DNA from: Mycobacterium sp. ACS4054
GTDB lineage: Bacteria; Actinomycetota; Actinomycetes; Mycobacteriales; Mycobacteriaceae
Assembly: GCF_001667275.1 (NCBI RefSeq)
Contig: NZ_LZHV01000034.1
Span: 1-64,000, forward strand
Direction of reading: 5' to 3'
DNA: 64,000 nt
Position numbers and translations under genes: made by a program. The notes beneath the pieces are model-generated. The model ran no database searches and was not told the DNA's origin. It saw only the letters and a program-made list of their open reading frames with translations. Positions 10,393-19,441 of the stretch are shown here, one piece after another (positions within the stretch are counted from its first letter, which is position 1; the number at the start of each line of letters is the position of its first letter).

Positions 10393-13300
10393 ATGACCGA
10401 ATGGCCGGTGAGCGTCGACAGGCGATACCACGACGCGGTGATCCTGGGCCTCGACTGTTTGGTGGCGCAGCCGGCGACGGGCCCCGTCGAGGCGCGCGAC
10501 TCGACCGCCGCCTTTCTGCGGCGGCTGCGCGAGGTCGGCGTCGCCACCGCCGTCTATTCCGCGAGCGGGGACTGCGCGCACCTGTTGCGGGAGGCGGGAA
10601 TTGACTACCTCGTCGACGTCGCCGTCGGCTCGGCGGACGGCGCGGAGCGGCCCGATGTGGTGATGTCGGCGGCGCGCCTGGGCGTGCGTCCGGTGCGCTG
10701 CGTCCTCATCGACACCGGCGAGGCGGGGCTGACCGCGGGGCGGGACGGCGGCTTCGGCCTCGTCATCGGCCTGGAGCGCAACGGCGGGGCCGACGGGATG
10801 CTGGCCTACGGCGCGGACAGAATCGTCGCCGACCTTCCGGAGATCTCGGTGCGGCGCGGGGGCGCCCCGCTGTCGACCATCGCCGACGCGATGGGTGTCT
10901 ACGGCCAGCTCAAGGAGCTGGTGGCGAGCCGACGACCCGCGGTGTTCCTCGACTTCGACGGCACACTGTCCGAGATCGTCGCCCAGCCGGAATCCGCCAC
11001 CCTGGTGGACGGCGCGCTCGAAGCGCTGCGCGCGCTGGCCGCGGAATGCCCCGTCGCGGTGATTAGCGGCCGCGATCTGGCCGATCTTCGCGACCGCGTG
11101 CGGCTCGACGGGCTCTGGTACGCGGGCAGCCACGGCTTCGAACTCATCGCACCCGACGGGACCCACCACGACAACGCCGCCGCCATCGATGCCACCGACG
11201 CACTGACCCGGGCGGCCGGCGAGCTGGCCGAGCTGCTCGGCGATGTGCCCGGGGTTCGGGTGGAGCACAAGCGGTTTGCCGTCGCGGTCCACTATCGCAA
11301 CGCGGACCCAGAACACGTCGACCGGGTCGTGGCGACGGCACGCAAAGTCGGGCGGTCCCAATGCCTGCGGGTCACGGCGGGCCGCAGAGTCATCGAGCTT
11401 CGACCGAGCATCGAGTGGGACAAGGGCAGGACGCTCAACTGGATCCTGGAGACGATCGAGCAAACGGGCGGCGACGCCGTGTTGCCGATCTACGTCGGCG
11501 ACGACCTCACCGACGAAGACGCGTTCGACGCGGTCCAATTCGACGGCGTGGGAATTGCGCTGCGGCACACCGAGGACGGCGATCGTCCCTCCGCCGCCCT
11601 GCTCAGCCTGGCGGATCCGTCCGCGGTGTGCGATTTCGTCCGGCGGCTGGCCGACGATCTGCACGAGGCGGCGTGCGCGCCCAACGATCCGTGGGAACTG
11701 GTGTACGAGGGCTACGACCCGAAGTACGAACGGCTGCGTGAAACGCTGTGCACCGTGGGCAACGGCTACGCCGCCACCCGCGGCTGCGCCCCCGAGACGA
11801 CGGCGGGCGAGGCGCACTACCCCGGCACCTACGCGGCCGGCATCTACAACACGCTGACCGATCGGATCGCCGGGCGGACCGTGCAGAACGAAAGCCTGGT
11901 CAACCTGCCCAACTGGCTGTCGCTGACCTTCCGGATCAACGGCGGCGCCTGGTTCGACATCGACGACGTCGAATTGCTGTTCTATCGGCAAACTTTCGAC
12001 CTGCGGCACGCCACCTTGACCCGCACCCTGCGATTCTCCGACGCCGCGGGCCAGATCACGACCCTCACGCAGCAACGGTTCGCGTCGATGCGCCAGCCGC
12101 ACGTCTTCGCGATGCAAACCACGATCGGTGCCCAGAACTGGTCGGGCACAGTCGAATTCCGGTCGCTGGTCGACGGCGGCGTGCGCAACACGATGGTGGA
12201 GCGCTACCAGTCGCTGTCCAGCACCCACCTCGCAGCACCGGGGATCGACGAGTACGGGGCCGAGTCGGTGATCCTGCGCACCGAGACGTCGCAGTCACGC
12301 ATCGCCATCGCGGTGGCCGCCCGCAGCACCGTGTGGTGTGACGACGAACGGGCCGTCGCGCGTTACCAATTCGTGCGAGAGCCCGACCGCGGCGGCCACG
12401 ACATCGAGGTGGCGCTGGTCGCCGGGCAATCGGTCACCTGCGAGAAGGTCGCCACCATCTTCACCGGCAGGGACAGCGCGATCTCGGAGCCGGCGAGCGC
12501 AGCCCAGCAGCACCTCGACGCCGCCGGCCGGTACGCCGAGCTGCATCGACAGCATGCCCGCGCCTGGGACCTGTTGTGGGAGCAATGCGCCATCGGCCTG
12601 ACCGACGGCCCGGACGCGCTGCGCATCCTGCGGTTGCACTTGGTGCACCTGCTGCAGACGCTCTCCCCGCACACCGCCGAACTCGACGCCGGCGTCCCCG
12701 CCCGGGGCCTGCACGGCGAGGCCTACCGCGGACACGTCTTCTGGGACTCGCTGTTCGTCTCACCGGTGCTGTCCGTGCGGATGCCCAATGTGGCGCGCTC
12801 GCTGCTGCTTTACCGTTATCGGCGGCTACCCGAGGCCCGTCGCGCGGCGCGCAGGGCCGGCTATCTCGGCGCCATGTATCCCTGGCAGTCGGGCAGCGAC
12901 GGAACCGAGGTGAGCCAGGAACTGCACCTCAATCCGAAGTCCGGCCGGTGGAATCCCGACGCCAGCGCCCGCGCCCATCACGTCGGCCTGGCCATCGCCT
13001 ACAACGCGTGGCAGCACTACCAGGTCACCGGCGACAGGCAGTTCCTGGTCGACTACGGCGCCGAGATGCTCGTCGAGATCGCGCGATTCTGGGTGGGGCT
13101 GGCCAGCTTTGACGAAGCCCGGGGCCGCTACACGATCACGGGCATCATCGGCCCGGACGAGTTCCATTCGGGCTACCCCGGCAAGGAATACGACGGGATA
13201 GACAACAACGCCTACACCAATGTCATGGCGGTCTGGACCATCCTGCGGGCGATGGATGCGTTGGACCTGCTTCCGCTGCGCGACCGCCTCGACCTCGTCG

Positions 13301-14067
13301 GAAAGATCGATCTCAAGAGCGAGGAGCTGCGCCGGTGGGATCACGTGACGCGGCGCATGTTCGTGCCCTTCCACGACAACGTGATCAGCCAGTTCGAGGG
13401 CTATGCCCAACTGGCGGAGTTGGATTGGGACGAATACCGGCGGCGGTACGGGAACATCCAGCGGCTCGACCGCATCCTGGAGGCCGAGAACGACAGCGTG
13501 AACAATTACCGGGCGTCCAAGCAGGCCGACGTGCTGATGCTGTTCTACTTGCTGTCCTCGGACGAGTTGCTGGCCGTGTTCGGCCGGCTCGGCTACCGCT
13601 TCGCGCCCGAGCGCATCCCGGAGACCGTGGACTATTACCTGGCGCGCACTTCGGAGGGATCGACGCTGAGCGCGCTCGTCCACTCCTGGGTGCTCACCCG
13701 CGCCAACCGGCATCACGCCATGAAGTACTTCGTGCAGGTCCTCGCCTCCGACATCGTCGACATCCAGGGCGGCACCACCGCCGAAGGCATCCACTTGGCC
13801 GCGATGGCCGGCAGCATCGACCTGCTGCAGCGGTGTTTCACCGGACTGGAAACCCGTGACGATCGGCTGATCCTGAGCCCGCAATGGCCAAAAGGGTTGG
13901 ATCCCATCGAGTTCCCGTTCGTGTATCGCGGCCAGCGCCTGCACCTTCGGGTCAGCGGGCGGGCGGCCGAGCTGACCTCCGAGGCGGGGAACAGCGCGTC
14001 GATCGTGGTGGAGTGCCGCGGCCGGGTGCAGGACCTGCTGCCCGGGCGCGCGGTCGAGGTCGCCTGA
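10393..14067 (+). CDS. otsB1: OtsB1-type trehalose-6-phosphate phosphatase fused to GH65
   Basis: A predicted 1224-residue three-part protein. Residues 1-160 resemble a HAD domain without its cap; the usual DxDG nucleophile motif is replaced by ILGLDCLV, so it is probably inactive. Residues about 180-425 are a trehalose-6-phosphate phosphatase with DFDGTL (Asp 187/189), VISGRD, GSHGFE and YVGDDLTDEDAF. From about 432 to the end is a GH65-like domain (maltose/trehalose/kojibiose phosphorylase family) with the acid Glu about 923 in GPDEFH, followed by KQADVLML and TTAEGIHLAAMAG. M. tuberculosis Rv2006 (1327 residues) has the same layout and neighbours. The ATG at 10393 is preferred to GTG at 10342. 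Which activities survive in vivo is not shown. Confidence 0.9.
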   Translation: MTEWPVSVDRRYHDAVILGLDCLVAQPATGPVEARDSTAAFLRRLREVGVATAVYSASGDCAHLLREAGIDYLVDVAVGSADGAERPDVVMSAARLGVRPVRCVLIDTGEAGLTAGRDGGFGLVIGLERNGGADGMLAYGADRIVADLPEISVRRGGAPLSTIADAMGVYGQLKELVASRRPAVFLDFDGTLSEIVAQPESATLVDGALEALRALAAECPVAVISGRDLADLRDRVRLDGLWYAGSHGFELIAPDGTHHDNAAAIDATDALTRAAGELAELLGDVPGVRVEHKRFAVAVHYRNADPEHVDRVVATARKVGRSQCLRVTAGRRVIELRPSIEWDKGRTLNWILETIEQTGGDAVLPIYVGDDLTDEDAFDAVQFDGVGIALRHTEDGDRPSAALLSLADPSAVCDFVRRLADDLHEAACAPNDPWELVYEGYDPKYERLRETLCTVGNGYAATRGCAPETTAGEAHYPGTYAAGIYNTLTDRIAGRTVQNESLVNLPNWLSLTFRINGGAWFDIDDVELLFYRQTFDLRHATLTRTLRFSDAAGQITTLTQQRFASMRQPHVFAMQTTIGAQNWSGTVEFRSLVDGGVRNTMVERYQSLSSTHLAAPGIDEYGAESVILRTETSQSRIAIAVAARSTVWCDDERAVARYQFVREPDRGGHDIEVALVAGQSVTCEKVATIFTGRDSAISEPASAAQQHLDAAGRYAELHRQHARAWDLLWEQCAIGLTDGPDALRILRLHLVHLLQTLSPHTAELDAGVPARGLHGEAYRGHVFWDSLFVSPVLSVRMPNVARSLLLYRYRRLPEARRAARRAGYLGAMYPWQSGSDGTEVSQELHLNPKSGRWNPDASARAHHVGLAIAYNAWQHYQVTGDRQFLVDYGAEMLVEIARFWVGLASFDEARGRYTITGIIGPDEFHSGYPGKEYDGIDNNAYTNVMAVWTILRAMDALDLLPLRDRLDLVGKIDLKSEELRRWDHVTRRMFVPFHDNVISQFEGYAQLAELDWDEYRRRYGNIQRLDRILEAENDSVNNYRASKQADVLMLFYLLSSDELLAVFGRLGYRFAPERIPETVDYYLARTSEGSTLSALVHSWVLTRANRHHAMKYFVQVLASDIVDIQGGTTAEGIHLAAMAGSIDLLQRCFTGLETRDDRLILSPQWPKGLDPIEFPFVYRGQRLHLRVSGRAAELTSEAGNSASIVVECRGRVQDLLPGRAVEVA

Positions 14068-14091
14068 GCTCAGGTGACCAACGCTAGCCAA

Positions 14092-14111
14092 CCGGGGTCC
14101 AAGGGCCCTGC
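14092..14111. promoter_or_regulatory. DosR box upstream of USP
   Basis: The core GGGTCCAAGGGCCC lies 76 bp upstream of the USP start at 14187 and 25 bp after the otsB1 stop. Confidence 0.55.
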
Positions 14112-14186
14112 TTCAGCCGGCCGTGTCCCCATAGCGTTGACCGGTGAGGGGCCCGGTGCCCGGTGGGCGGTAAGCAGGAGGACGCG

Positions 14187-14993
14187 ATGGACAATCCGCA
14201 GGCGTCGCAGCGGATCGTGGTGGGTATCGACGGCTCGGAAGCCGCGATCAAAGCGGCCAAGTGGGCCGCCGCCGAGGCCGTCAGCCGCAACATCCCGCTT
14301 CGGCTCATCCATGCCATCCCCCACCGGGATGGCGACGATGACAGCCTGGACATCGAATACGCCCAGGCGTCGTTGCGCGCCGCCGATGCGGCGGTTCGGG
14401 CAACGGGCGAGCGGGTCGACGTCGAATCCGACATCGTGCGCGGCTCATCCGAGGCGGTATTGATCGACGAATCGCAAAACGCCGCAATGGTTTGCCTCGG
14501 GTCGGTGGGGATGGGCTGGGTGGCACGCAAGGTGCTCGGCTCGACCGCCGACACCGTGGCGCACAATGCGCACTGCCCGGTGGCGATCATTCGCAGCGGC
14601 CGCGCCGCCGCGCAGCCGGATGGCGGGTACGTCGCCGTCGCGGTCGAGGAATCGCCGGCCAACGATGCGGTGCTCGAGCACGGCTTCCGCGAGGCGCGCC
14701 TTCGTGGCGCGTCCATCCTGGCGATGGGGGTCTGGCGATGGGGCCTCGGGGAGATCCCGTACGGCCAGCTGAACCATCGACTCGGCCCATGGGCGTCGCG
14801 GCATGGCGAGGTGCACGTTCAGCCCGTCTCGGCGCGGCGCGGGGCCGCCGAATTTCTCTCGCGCACACTGGAACCCGTGCAACTGGCGGTGGTGGGCACC
14901 GAGGACGCGGACAAGGTCGCCCGCATGATCGGGCCGGTTACCACGCACTCGGGCGGCCGCCCGGGGTGTTCCGTGCTCGTCGTGCGCGACTGA
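14187..14993 (+). CDS. Universal stress protein, second domain degenerate
   Basis: A 268-residue two-domain USP. The first domain begins [11 protein letters not shown] and keeps the nucleotide motif GSVGMGWVARKVLGS. The second half has lost it (GTEDADKVARMIGP), as in Rv3134c/Rv2028c-type proteins. The start ATG is preceded by AGGAGG at 14176. It sits downstream of otsB1 but has its own DosR box, and it is convergent with a SpoIIAA-like gene. It is predicted to be a cytosolic stress-binding protein; the ligand and role are unproven. Confidence 0.88.
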   Translation: MDNPQASQRIVVGIDGSEAAIKAAKWAAAEAVSRNIPLRLIHAIPHRDGDDDSLDIEYAQASLRAADAAVRATGERVDVESDIVRGSSEAVLIDESQNAAMVCLGSVGMGWVARKVLGSTADTVAHNAHCPVAIIRSGRAAAQPDGGYVAVAVEESPANDAVLEHGFREARLRGASILAMGVWRWGLGEIPYGQLNHRLGPWASRHGEVHVQPVSARRGAAEFLSRTLEPVQLAVVGTEDADKVARMIGPVTTHSGGRPGCSVLVVRD

Positions 14994-15000
14994 CGGCGGA

Positions 15001-15369
15001 CTACCCGGCCGCCCACTGGGTGGCGCGGTCAAGGTCGTCGAGTGAGAACACCGCGAACTCGCCGGGCACCATCCACGCCACGGCGTGCAGGACGTGGGCG
15101 ACCCAGTCCTTGTCGGAGACCACGGCGATCCGTTTGAACGCCGAATGGTGCGGCAGGACGGTGCCGAGGCCCAGCTTGAGATCCTCGAGGAATCCACCCG
15201 GGCCGAATCCCTCGTAATCGGGCGCGATCACCTCGACGATCCGGACCTCGCCCGTCTCTAGCACCCGCTCGATCTCGGGCTTGAAGTCACGCAGCTCGTC
15301 GCCGCGCAGCCGCCCCGAGACGCGGATGCCGATCACCTTCTCCGGCATGTCCGGCAGCAATTCGATCAA
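15001..15369 (-). CDS. SpoIIAA-like (STAS-fold) small protein
   Basis: A 122-residue protein of the SpoIIAA-like family (PEKVIGIRVSGRLRGDEL start, DYEGFGPGGFLEDL, FKRIAVVSD). Members have a STAS-like fold and unknown function. The start chosen is TTG at 15369, because a consensus AGGAGG lies 8 nt upstream. A longer reading from TTG at 15399 would overlap the preceding USP gene. It is the last gene of a GNAT-USP-SpoIIAA-like operon under one DosR box. It lacks an obvious anti-sigma partner here. Confidence 0.8.
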   Translation of the reverse strand: MIELLPDMPEKVIGIRVSGRLRGDELRDFKPEIERVLETGEVRIVEVIAPDYEGFGPGGFLEDLKLGLGTVLPHHSAFKRIAVVSDKDWVAHVLHAVAWMVPGEFAVFSLDDLDRATQWAAG

Positions 15370-15388
15370 TTGATTAGCCTCCTTCTTC

Positions 15389-16261
15389 TCAACGGACAAC
15401 CACCACGGGCACGCGGGCCGACTGCGCCACCGCCGAACTCACCGAGCCGAGCAGCATCCCGGGGAATCCGCCGCGGCCGCGGCTGCCGACCACCACCAGC
15501 TGAGCGCGTTCGGATTCCTTCAGCAACCATTCGGAGGGCTTGTCGCAGAACAGTTTCCGTTCGACGTGCACCTCGGGATGGCGCTCCTGCCAGCCGGCCA
15601 GGCGTTCGGCGAGGATCTCTTGCGCCTCCTTCTCGCGGTCGTGCCAGTCCATGCCCAGGATGGGGAACACCCCCACATCGCTCCACACGTGCAGCGCCAC
15701 CAACCCCACTCCCCGCCGCGACGCCTCGTCGAACGCCAGGGCGGTCGCCGCTTCGGACGCGGGCGATCCGTCGATGCCCAGCACCACGGGCGCACCGGCG
15801 TCCGGGGTCACCTCGGAGTGGATCACCGCGACCGGGCAGTGCGCGTGGTGCACGATCCCAGTGGCCACCGAGCCCAACAGCAGGCGGCCCACGGCGCCCA
15901 GCCCCTGGCTGCCGGTGACGAGCATCCACGCGTCCCTGGAGGCCTCGATCAACGCCGGGACGATGGCCGAATACACCGTCTCGGTGCGTATTTCGGGGAG
16001 TTTGGCGTCGCCGACGCTGGCGCTCAGCGTCTTTCGGGCCTGGCCCATGACGTGCTCGGCGCCCTCGCGCTGCCAGTCGGGCATGTCGGCATACAGCTGG
16101 CCCACCGGCCAGCCGACCACGACGGGCGGCACGGCGTGCATGAGGGTGATCGGCAGGTCGTGCATGATCGCCTCACGCGTTGCCCACGCGACGGCGGCAT
16201 CGGATGCGGCCGAGCCGTCGACACACACCAGCACTCCGAACTTCTTGGGGCTGTTGGTCAT
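15389..16261 (-). CDS. Universal stress protein, two complete domains
   Basis: A 290-residue USP with intact ATP motifs in both halves (GSQGLGAVGRLLLGS and GSRGRGGFPGMLLGS), of the same class as the Rv2005c-like gene at 9362. ATG at 16261 follows GAGGAGCGA; the longer upstream frame overlaps the GNAT gene and is not needed. It is the middle gene of the GNAT-USP-SpoIIAA-like operon, 11 bp after the GNAT stop. Probably an ATP-binding stress protein; the specific role is unknown. Confidence 0.9.
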   Translation of the reverse strand: MTNSPKKFGVLVCVDGSAASDAAVAWATREAIMHDLPITLMHAVPPVVVGWPVGQLYADMPDWQREGAEHVMGQARKTLSASVGDAKLPEIRTETVYSAIVPALIEASRDAWMLVTGSQGLGAVGRLLLGSVATGIVHHAHCPVAVIHSEVTPDAGAPVVLGIDGSPASEAATALAFDEASRRGVGLVALHVWSDVGVFPILGMDWHDREKEAQEILAERLAGWQERHPEVHVERKLFCDKPSEWLLKESERAQLVVVGSRGRGGFPGMLLGSVSSAVAQSARVPVVVVR

Positions 16262-16272
16262 TGTTCGCTCCT

Positions 16273-16806
16273 CTACGCTGACGCCTCGTCGGATCCGGGT
16301 AGCTCGATCTCCAGGTGGCGAATCGCCCCGTAATCGACCGGCCTGCACCGCCAGCCGAGATCGAAGAAGACCGTGAGCATCAGGTGGTTCTCGCCGAGGA
16401 CGTCCGCGACGAAGCGTTCGACGCCGTGGGCTCGGGCGATGGGGGCCAGGTGCTTGAGCAGGGCGGTGCCCACCCCCACCGAATGGTCTTCGTGGGCAAC
16501 CACGATTGCGACCTCGGCGGCCGTCGGGTCGTCGACAACCACGCAGTGGGCCACGCCGATCAGCCGGTCGGCGTCGAAGGCTCCGAGCGCGTACAGCCCG
16601 TCCGCGGGCTCGGTCAGCCGGGCAACCAGGTCGTGCAGCGGCGAGAGCTGCATGGTGAAGAAGCGGAAATACCGGTCATGGTCGGACAGGTGCTGATGGA
16701 GCGCCAGCACGGCGTCGGCGTCGGCGACCGTGAGCGGGCGCAACGCCACCGAGCGTCCGTCGAGCAGCCGAGCCGTACCGGCGACGTCCACCGTGCGATC
16801 ACCCAC
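16273..16806 (-). CDS. GNAT-family N-acetyltransferase
   Basis: A 177-residue single GNAT domain. RPLTVADADAVLALH marks the N-terminal strand, and VGVGTALLKHL is the acetyl-CoA pyrophosphate-binding motif A. It resembles the acetyltransferase half of bacterial Pat enzymes (LSDHDRYFRFF region), but no cyclic-nucleotide domain is present, unlike mycobacterial Pat (Rv0998). The start is GTG at 16806, with a DosR box 36 bp upstream. It leads a three-gene operon. The substrate is unknown. The acyl-CoA synthetase in the same locus carries the lysine commonly acetylated by Pat and is a candidate target (inference). Confidence 0.82.
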   Translation of the reverse strand: MGDRTVDVAGTARLLDGRSVALRPLTVADADAVLALHQHLSDHDRYFRFFTMQLSPLHDLVARLTEPADGLYALGAFDADRLIGVAHCVVVDDPTAAEVAIVVAHEDHSVGVGTALLKHLAPIARAHGVERFVADVLGENHLMLTVFFDLGWRCRPVDYGAIRHLEIELPGSDEASA

Positions 16807-16841
16807 GCTGCTCGACGTTATTGCGGGGCGACGCGATCGGG

Positions 16842-16861
16842 CCAGGGCCGTTAGGCCCCTT
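16842..16861. promoter_or_regulatory. DosR box upstream of GNAT-USP operon
   Basis: The core GGGCCGTTAGGCCCC is nearly palindromic and centred about 45 bp upstream of the GNAT start. Confidence 0.65.
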
Positions 16862-16894
16862 GGCCGCCCCCATTGGTCCCGCTGCGTGGGGCCG

Positions 16895-18607
16895 CTACTG
16901 GTCGATGAGCGGGGCGACCCAGTGCACCCGGGTGCCGCCCTCGGGCGGACCGGTGATCTCGCACGCGCCGCCCAGTTGTTCGGCGCGGCGCGTCATGTTG
17001 CCCAGGCCGCTGCTGCGCGTGTTGTCCGCCGGTATGCCGGAGCCGTTGTCGACGATGTCCAGGACGAACATGTCCGCGACGCTGATCTCGACGGTCAGCC
17101 GCGACGCGCCGGAATGCCGCAGGGCGTTGCTGACGGCCTCCGTGGTCACCGCCTCGGCGTGGTCGGCGAGCTCGCCGCCGACGGCGGTCATCGGCCCATG
17201 CATGCGGACGGTGGTCACGACGTCACGGCTCTCGGTCAGGTCGGCGACCACGTGCTGGATCCGATGCCGGAAGTCGGCGTTCTTACCCGGCGGGGATTTC
17301 AGCTGGAAGATCGTCGTGCGGATCTCCTCGATGATGGTCTGCAGGTCGTCGAGCGTGCGGTTGAGCCGGTCGGCGACCTCCGGGGAGCGCGCCCGCGCGA
17401 GCGTCCCCTGCAAATCCATGCCGGCGGCGAAAAGCCGCTGGATGACGTGGTCGTGCAGGTCGTGCGCGATGCGTTCCCGCTCGGCCAGGATGGTCACCTG
17501 GCGCGCGTCGTCGCGGGCCGACGCGAGCACCAGCGCGATCGCGGCGTGCGTCGCGAAGTCGCTGACCAGGTCGAGGTAGCTCTCGTCGAAGGGCGGCTGG
17601 TCGGCGCCGCGGGCGATGGCGATCACGCCGACGACCTCGTCGCGGGCGCGCAGCGGCATCAGGATGGCCGGGCGCTGCCCCACGTCGGTGAACGCCTGGA
17701 TCGGATACTGCAGGGTCTCGGTGATCAGCGGTTCGCCGGAGCGGAAGACGGTGCCGCTGGTGGAAGCGTCCACGGGCACCCGCTGTCCCACCACCTCGGC
17801 GGCGTGCACGCCGACCGCCGCCGAGACCACCAGCGTGTCGACCTCGTCGTCGGGCAGGTCGGGATCGGCCGGCACCAGGACGATGGCCTGCTCGGCGCCG
17901 GTCAGGACGCGGGCGCGTTCGGCGATCAGCTGCAACGGCCGCCTATGCGGCTCGGCGTTTGACAGCAGCGCGGTGGTGATTTCGCGGCTGGCCTCCATCC
18001 ACGTCACGGCCGTCCGCTCGCGTTCAAACATCTGGGCGTTGTCGATGGCGACCGCGGCGGCGAACGCCAGCGCGCGGGCGGCGACCTCGTCGGACTCGGA
18101 GAACAACCGCTCCGGGTCGACGTGGGTGAGATAGAGGTTGCCGAACACGGTGTCTCGGATGGTGATCGGCACCGCGAGAAAGGCCCGCATGGGCGGGTGG
18201 TGCTCGGGGAAGCCGACGGCGGCCGGATGGGCGGTCATATCGTCCATCCGCAGGGCCGGCGTGTCCAGCATCGACAAACTCAGCAGGCCCTTGCCCACCG
18301 GCAGGTGCCCGATGCGCGACACCGTCTCGGCGTCCATTCCCTCGTGGACGAACGACAGCAGGTTGCCCTCGGGGTCGCGGATGGCCAGCGCGCCGTAGGG
18401 GGCGGAGGTCAACTTCCTGGCCGCCATGATGATCCGGTGCAGCGTCGCGTCCAGGTCGAGGCCCGCGCCGATCTCGACGATCACCCGCAGCAACTGCTCC
18501 ATCTGGTCGCGGGCGGCCAGCATCTCGTCGAGCTGCTGGTGCATCCTGCCGACCAAACCGCGCTGGCCGAGTCCGGCGAATGCCGAGCCGCTATCGTCGC
18601 TCGTCAT
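16895..18607 (-). CDS. devS: DosS/DevS-type haem sensor histidine kinase
   Basis: A 570-residue cytosolic kinase with two GAF domains and a HisKA_3/HATPase core. GAF-A contains FPEHHPPMRAFLAVP; His about 137 aligns with the proximal haem ligand H149 of M. tuberculosis DosS, and FVHEGMDAET matches the distal-side Glu region. The phosphoacceptor box AHDLHDHVIQRLF places the His at about 385, and the ATP-binding segment has DNGSGIP and GLGNM. It would sense O2, NO or CO and phosphorylate DosR. ATG 18607 is chosen for its GGAGG 8 nt upstream, over TTG at 18637. It lies 109 bp after dosR. Whether it is DosS- or DosT-like in redox behaviour cannot be read from sequence. Confidence 0.93.
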   Translation of the reverse strand: MTSDDSGSAFAGLGQRGLVGRMHQQLDEMLAARDQMEQLLRVIVEIGAGLDLDATLHRIIMAARKLTSAPYGALAIRDPEGNLLSFVHEGMDAETVSRIGHLPVGKGLLSLSMLDTPALRMDDMTAHPAAVGFPEHHPPMRAFLAVPITIRDTVFGNLYLTHVDPERLFSESDEVAARALAFAAAVAIDNAQMFERERTAVTWMEASREITTALLSNAEPHRRPLQLIAERARVLTGAEQAIVLVPADPDLPDDEVDTLVVSAAVGVHAAEVVGQRVPVDASTSGTVFRSGEPLITETLQYPIQAFTDVGQRPAILMPLRARDEVVGVIAIARGADQPPFDESYLDLVSDFATHAAIALVLASARDDARQVTILAERERIAHDLHDHVIQRLFAAGMDLQGTLARARSPEVADRLNRTLDDLQTIIEEIRTTIFQLKSPPGKNADFRHRIQHVVADLTESRDVVTTVRMHGPMTAVGGELADHAEAVTTEAVSNALRHSGASRLTVEISVADMFVLDIVDNGSGIPADNTRSSGLGNMTRRAEQLGGACEITGPPEGGTRVHWVAPLIDQ

Positions 18608-18716
18608 TCCGAAGACCTCCGCGACACTTTTGCTCAATGTCAGATGGCAGGATCAGCGTAGTCGCAATCTGTCAAGCACCAAAGCGAATGATTGCCGACG
18701 CCGGCAGGACTCATAG

Positions 18717-19388
18717 CTAATCGCGCGGCGGGGCCGTCGGGGGCTGCGGGTGGCCGGCCTGCTGATCCAGCTTCGACGCGAACACCGCCGCCTGGGTTCG
18801 GCGCTCCATACCGAGCTTGGCCAGCAGCCGCGACACGTAATTCTTGACCGTTTTCTCGGCGAGGAACATCCGGGCGGCAATCTGCCGGTTGGTCAGGCCC
18901 TCGCTGAGCAGCCCAAGCAGCGTCCGCTCCTGTTCGGTGAGGCCGGACAGCGGGTCTTCGCGTTCGGCCGCCCCGCGCAGCTTCGCCATCAGCGCGGCCG
19001 CGGCCCGGTTGTCCAGCAGGGACTTCCCGGCGCCCACCTCCTTGATGGCGTGGGCCAGCTCCATGCCCTTGATGTCCTTGACCACGTAGCCGCTGGCGCC
19101 GGCCAGAATGGCCTCCAGCATCGCCTCGTCGGAGGTGAACGACGTGAGCATCAGGCAGCGCAGGTCGGGGTGATCGGACACCAGGTCCCGGCACAGCTCG
19201 ATGCCGTTGCCGTCCGGAAGCCGCACGTCGAGGACCGCGACGTCGGGTTGCAGGGCCGGGATCCGGGCCTTCGCCTCGGACACGGAGCCCGCCTCGCCGA
19301 CGATCTCCAATTCGGGGTCCGATGCGAGCAGGTCGGCGAGGCCGCGCCGGACGACTTCATGGTCGTCGACGAGGAAAACCTTGACCAT
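18717..19388 (-). CDS. devR: DosR/DevR dormancy response regulator
   Basis: A 223-residue NarL/FixJ-type regulator that matches M. tuberculosis DosR (Rv3133c) along almost its whole length. Its receiver domain has Asp8/Asp9, phosphoacceptor Asp54 (VLDVRLPDG) and Lys104 region ([10 protein letters not shown]). The C-terminal LuxR helix-turn-helix includes [20 protein letters not shown] and the Lys/Asn recognition helix. ATG 19388 follows AGGAGG. It sits between a USP gene and dosS, the order of Rv3134c-Rv3133c-Rv3132c. Its binding motif recurs throughout this window, so it very probably controls the surrounding genes. Confidence 0.96.
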   Translation of the reverse strand: MVKVFLVDDHEVVRRGLADLLASDPELEIVGEAGSVSEAKARIPALQPDVAVLDVRLPDGNGIELCRDLVSDHPDLRCLMLTSFTSDEAMLEAILAGASGYVVKDIKGMELAHAIKEVGAGKSLLDNRAAAALMAKLRGAAEREDPLSGLTEQERTLLGLLSEGLTNRQIAARMFLAEKTVKNYVSRLLAKLGMERRTQAAVFASKLDQQAGHPQPPTAPPRD

Positions 19389-19441
19389 CTACGAAATCCT
19401 CCTGCCGGTCGCGCCTCGGCCCAATATCCCACACGTGGCAG

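Noticed and set aside
10300..12228. A 642-codon minus-strand frame opposite otsB1
   Set aside because: Antisense shadow with low-complexity Arg/Gly/His-rich translation and no motif.
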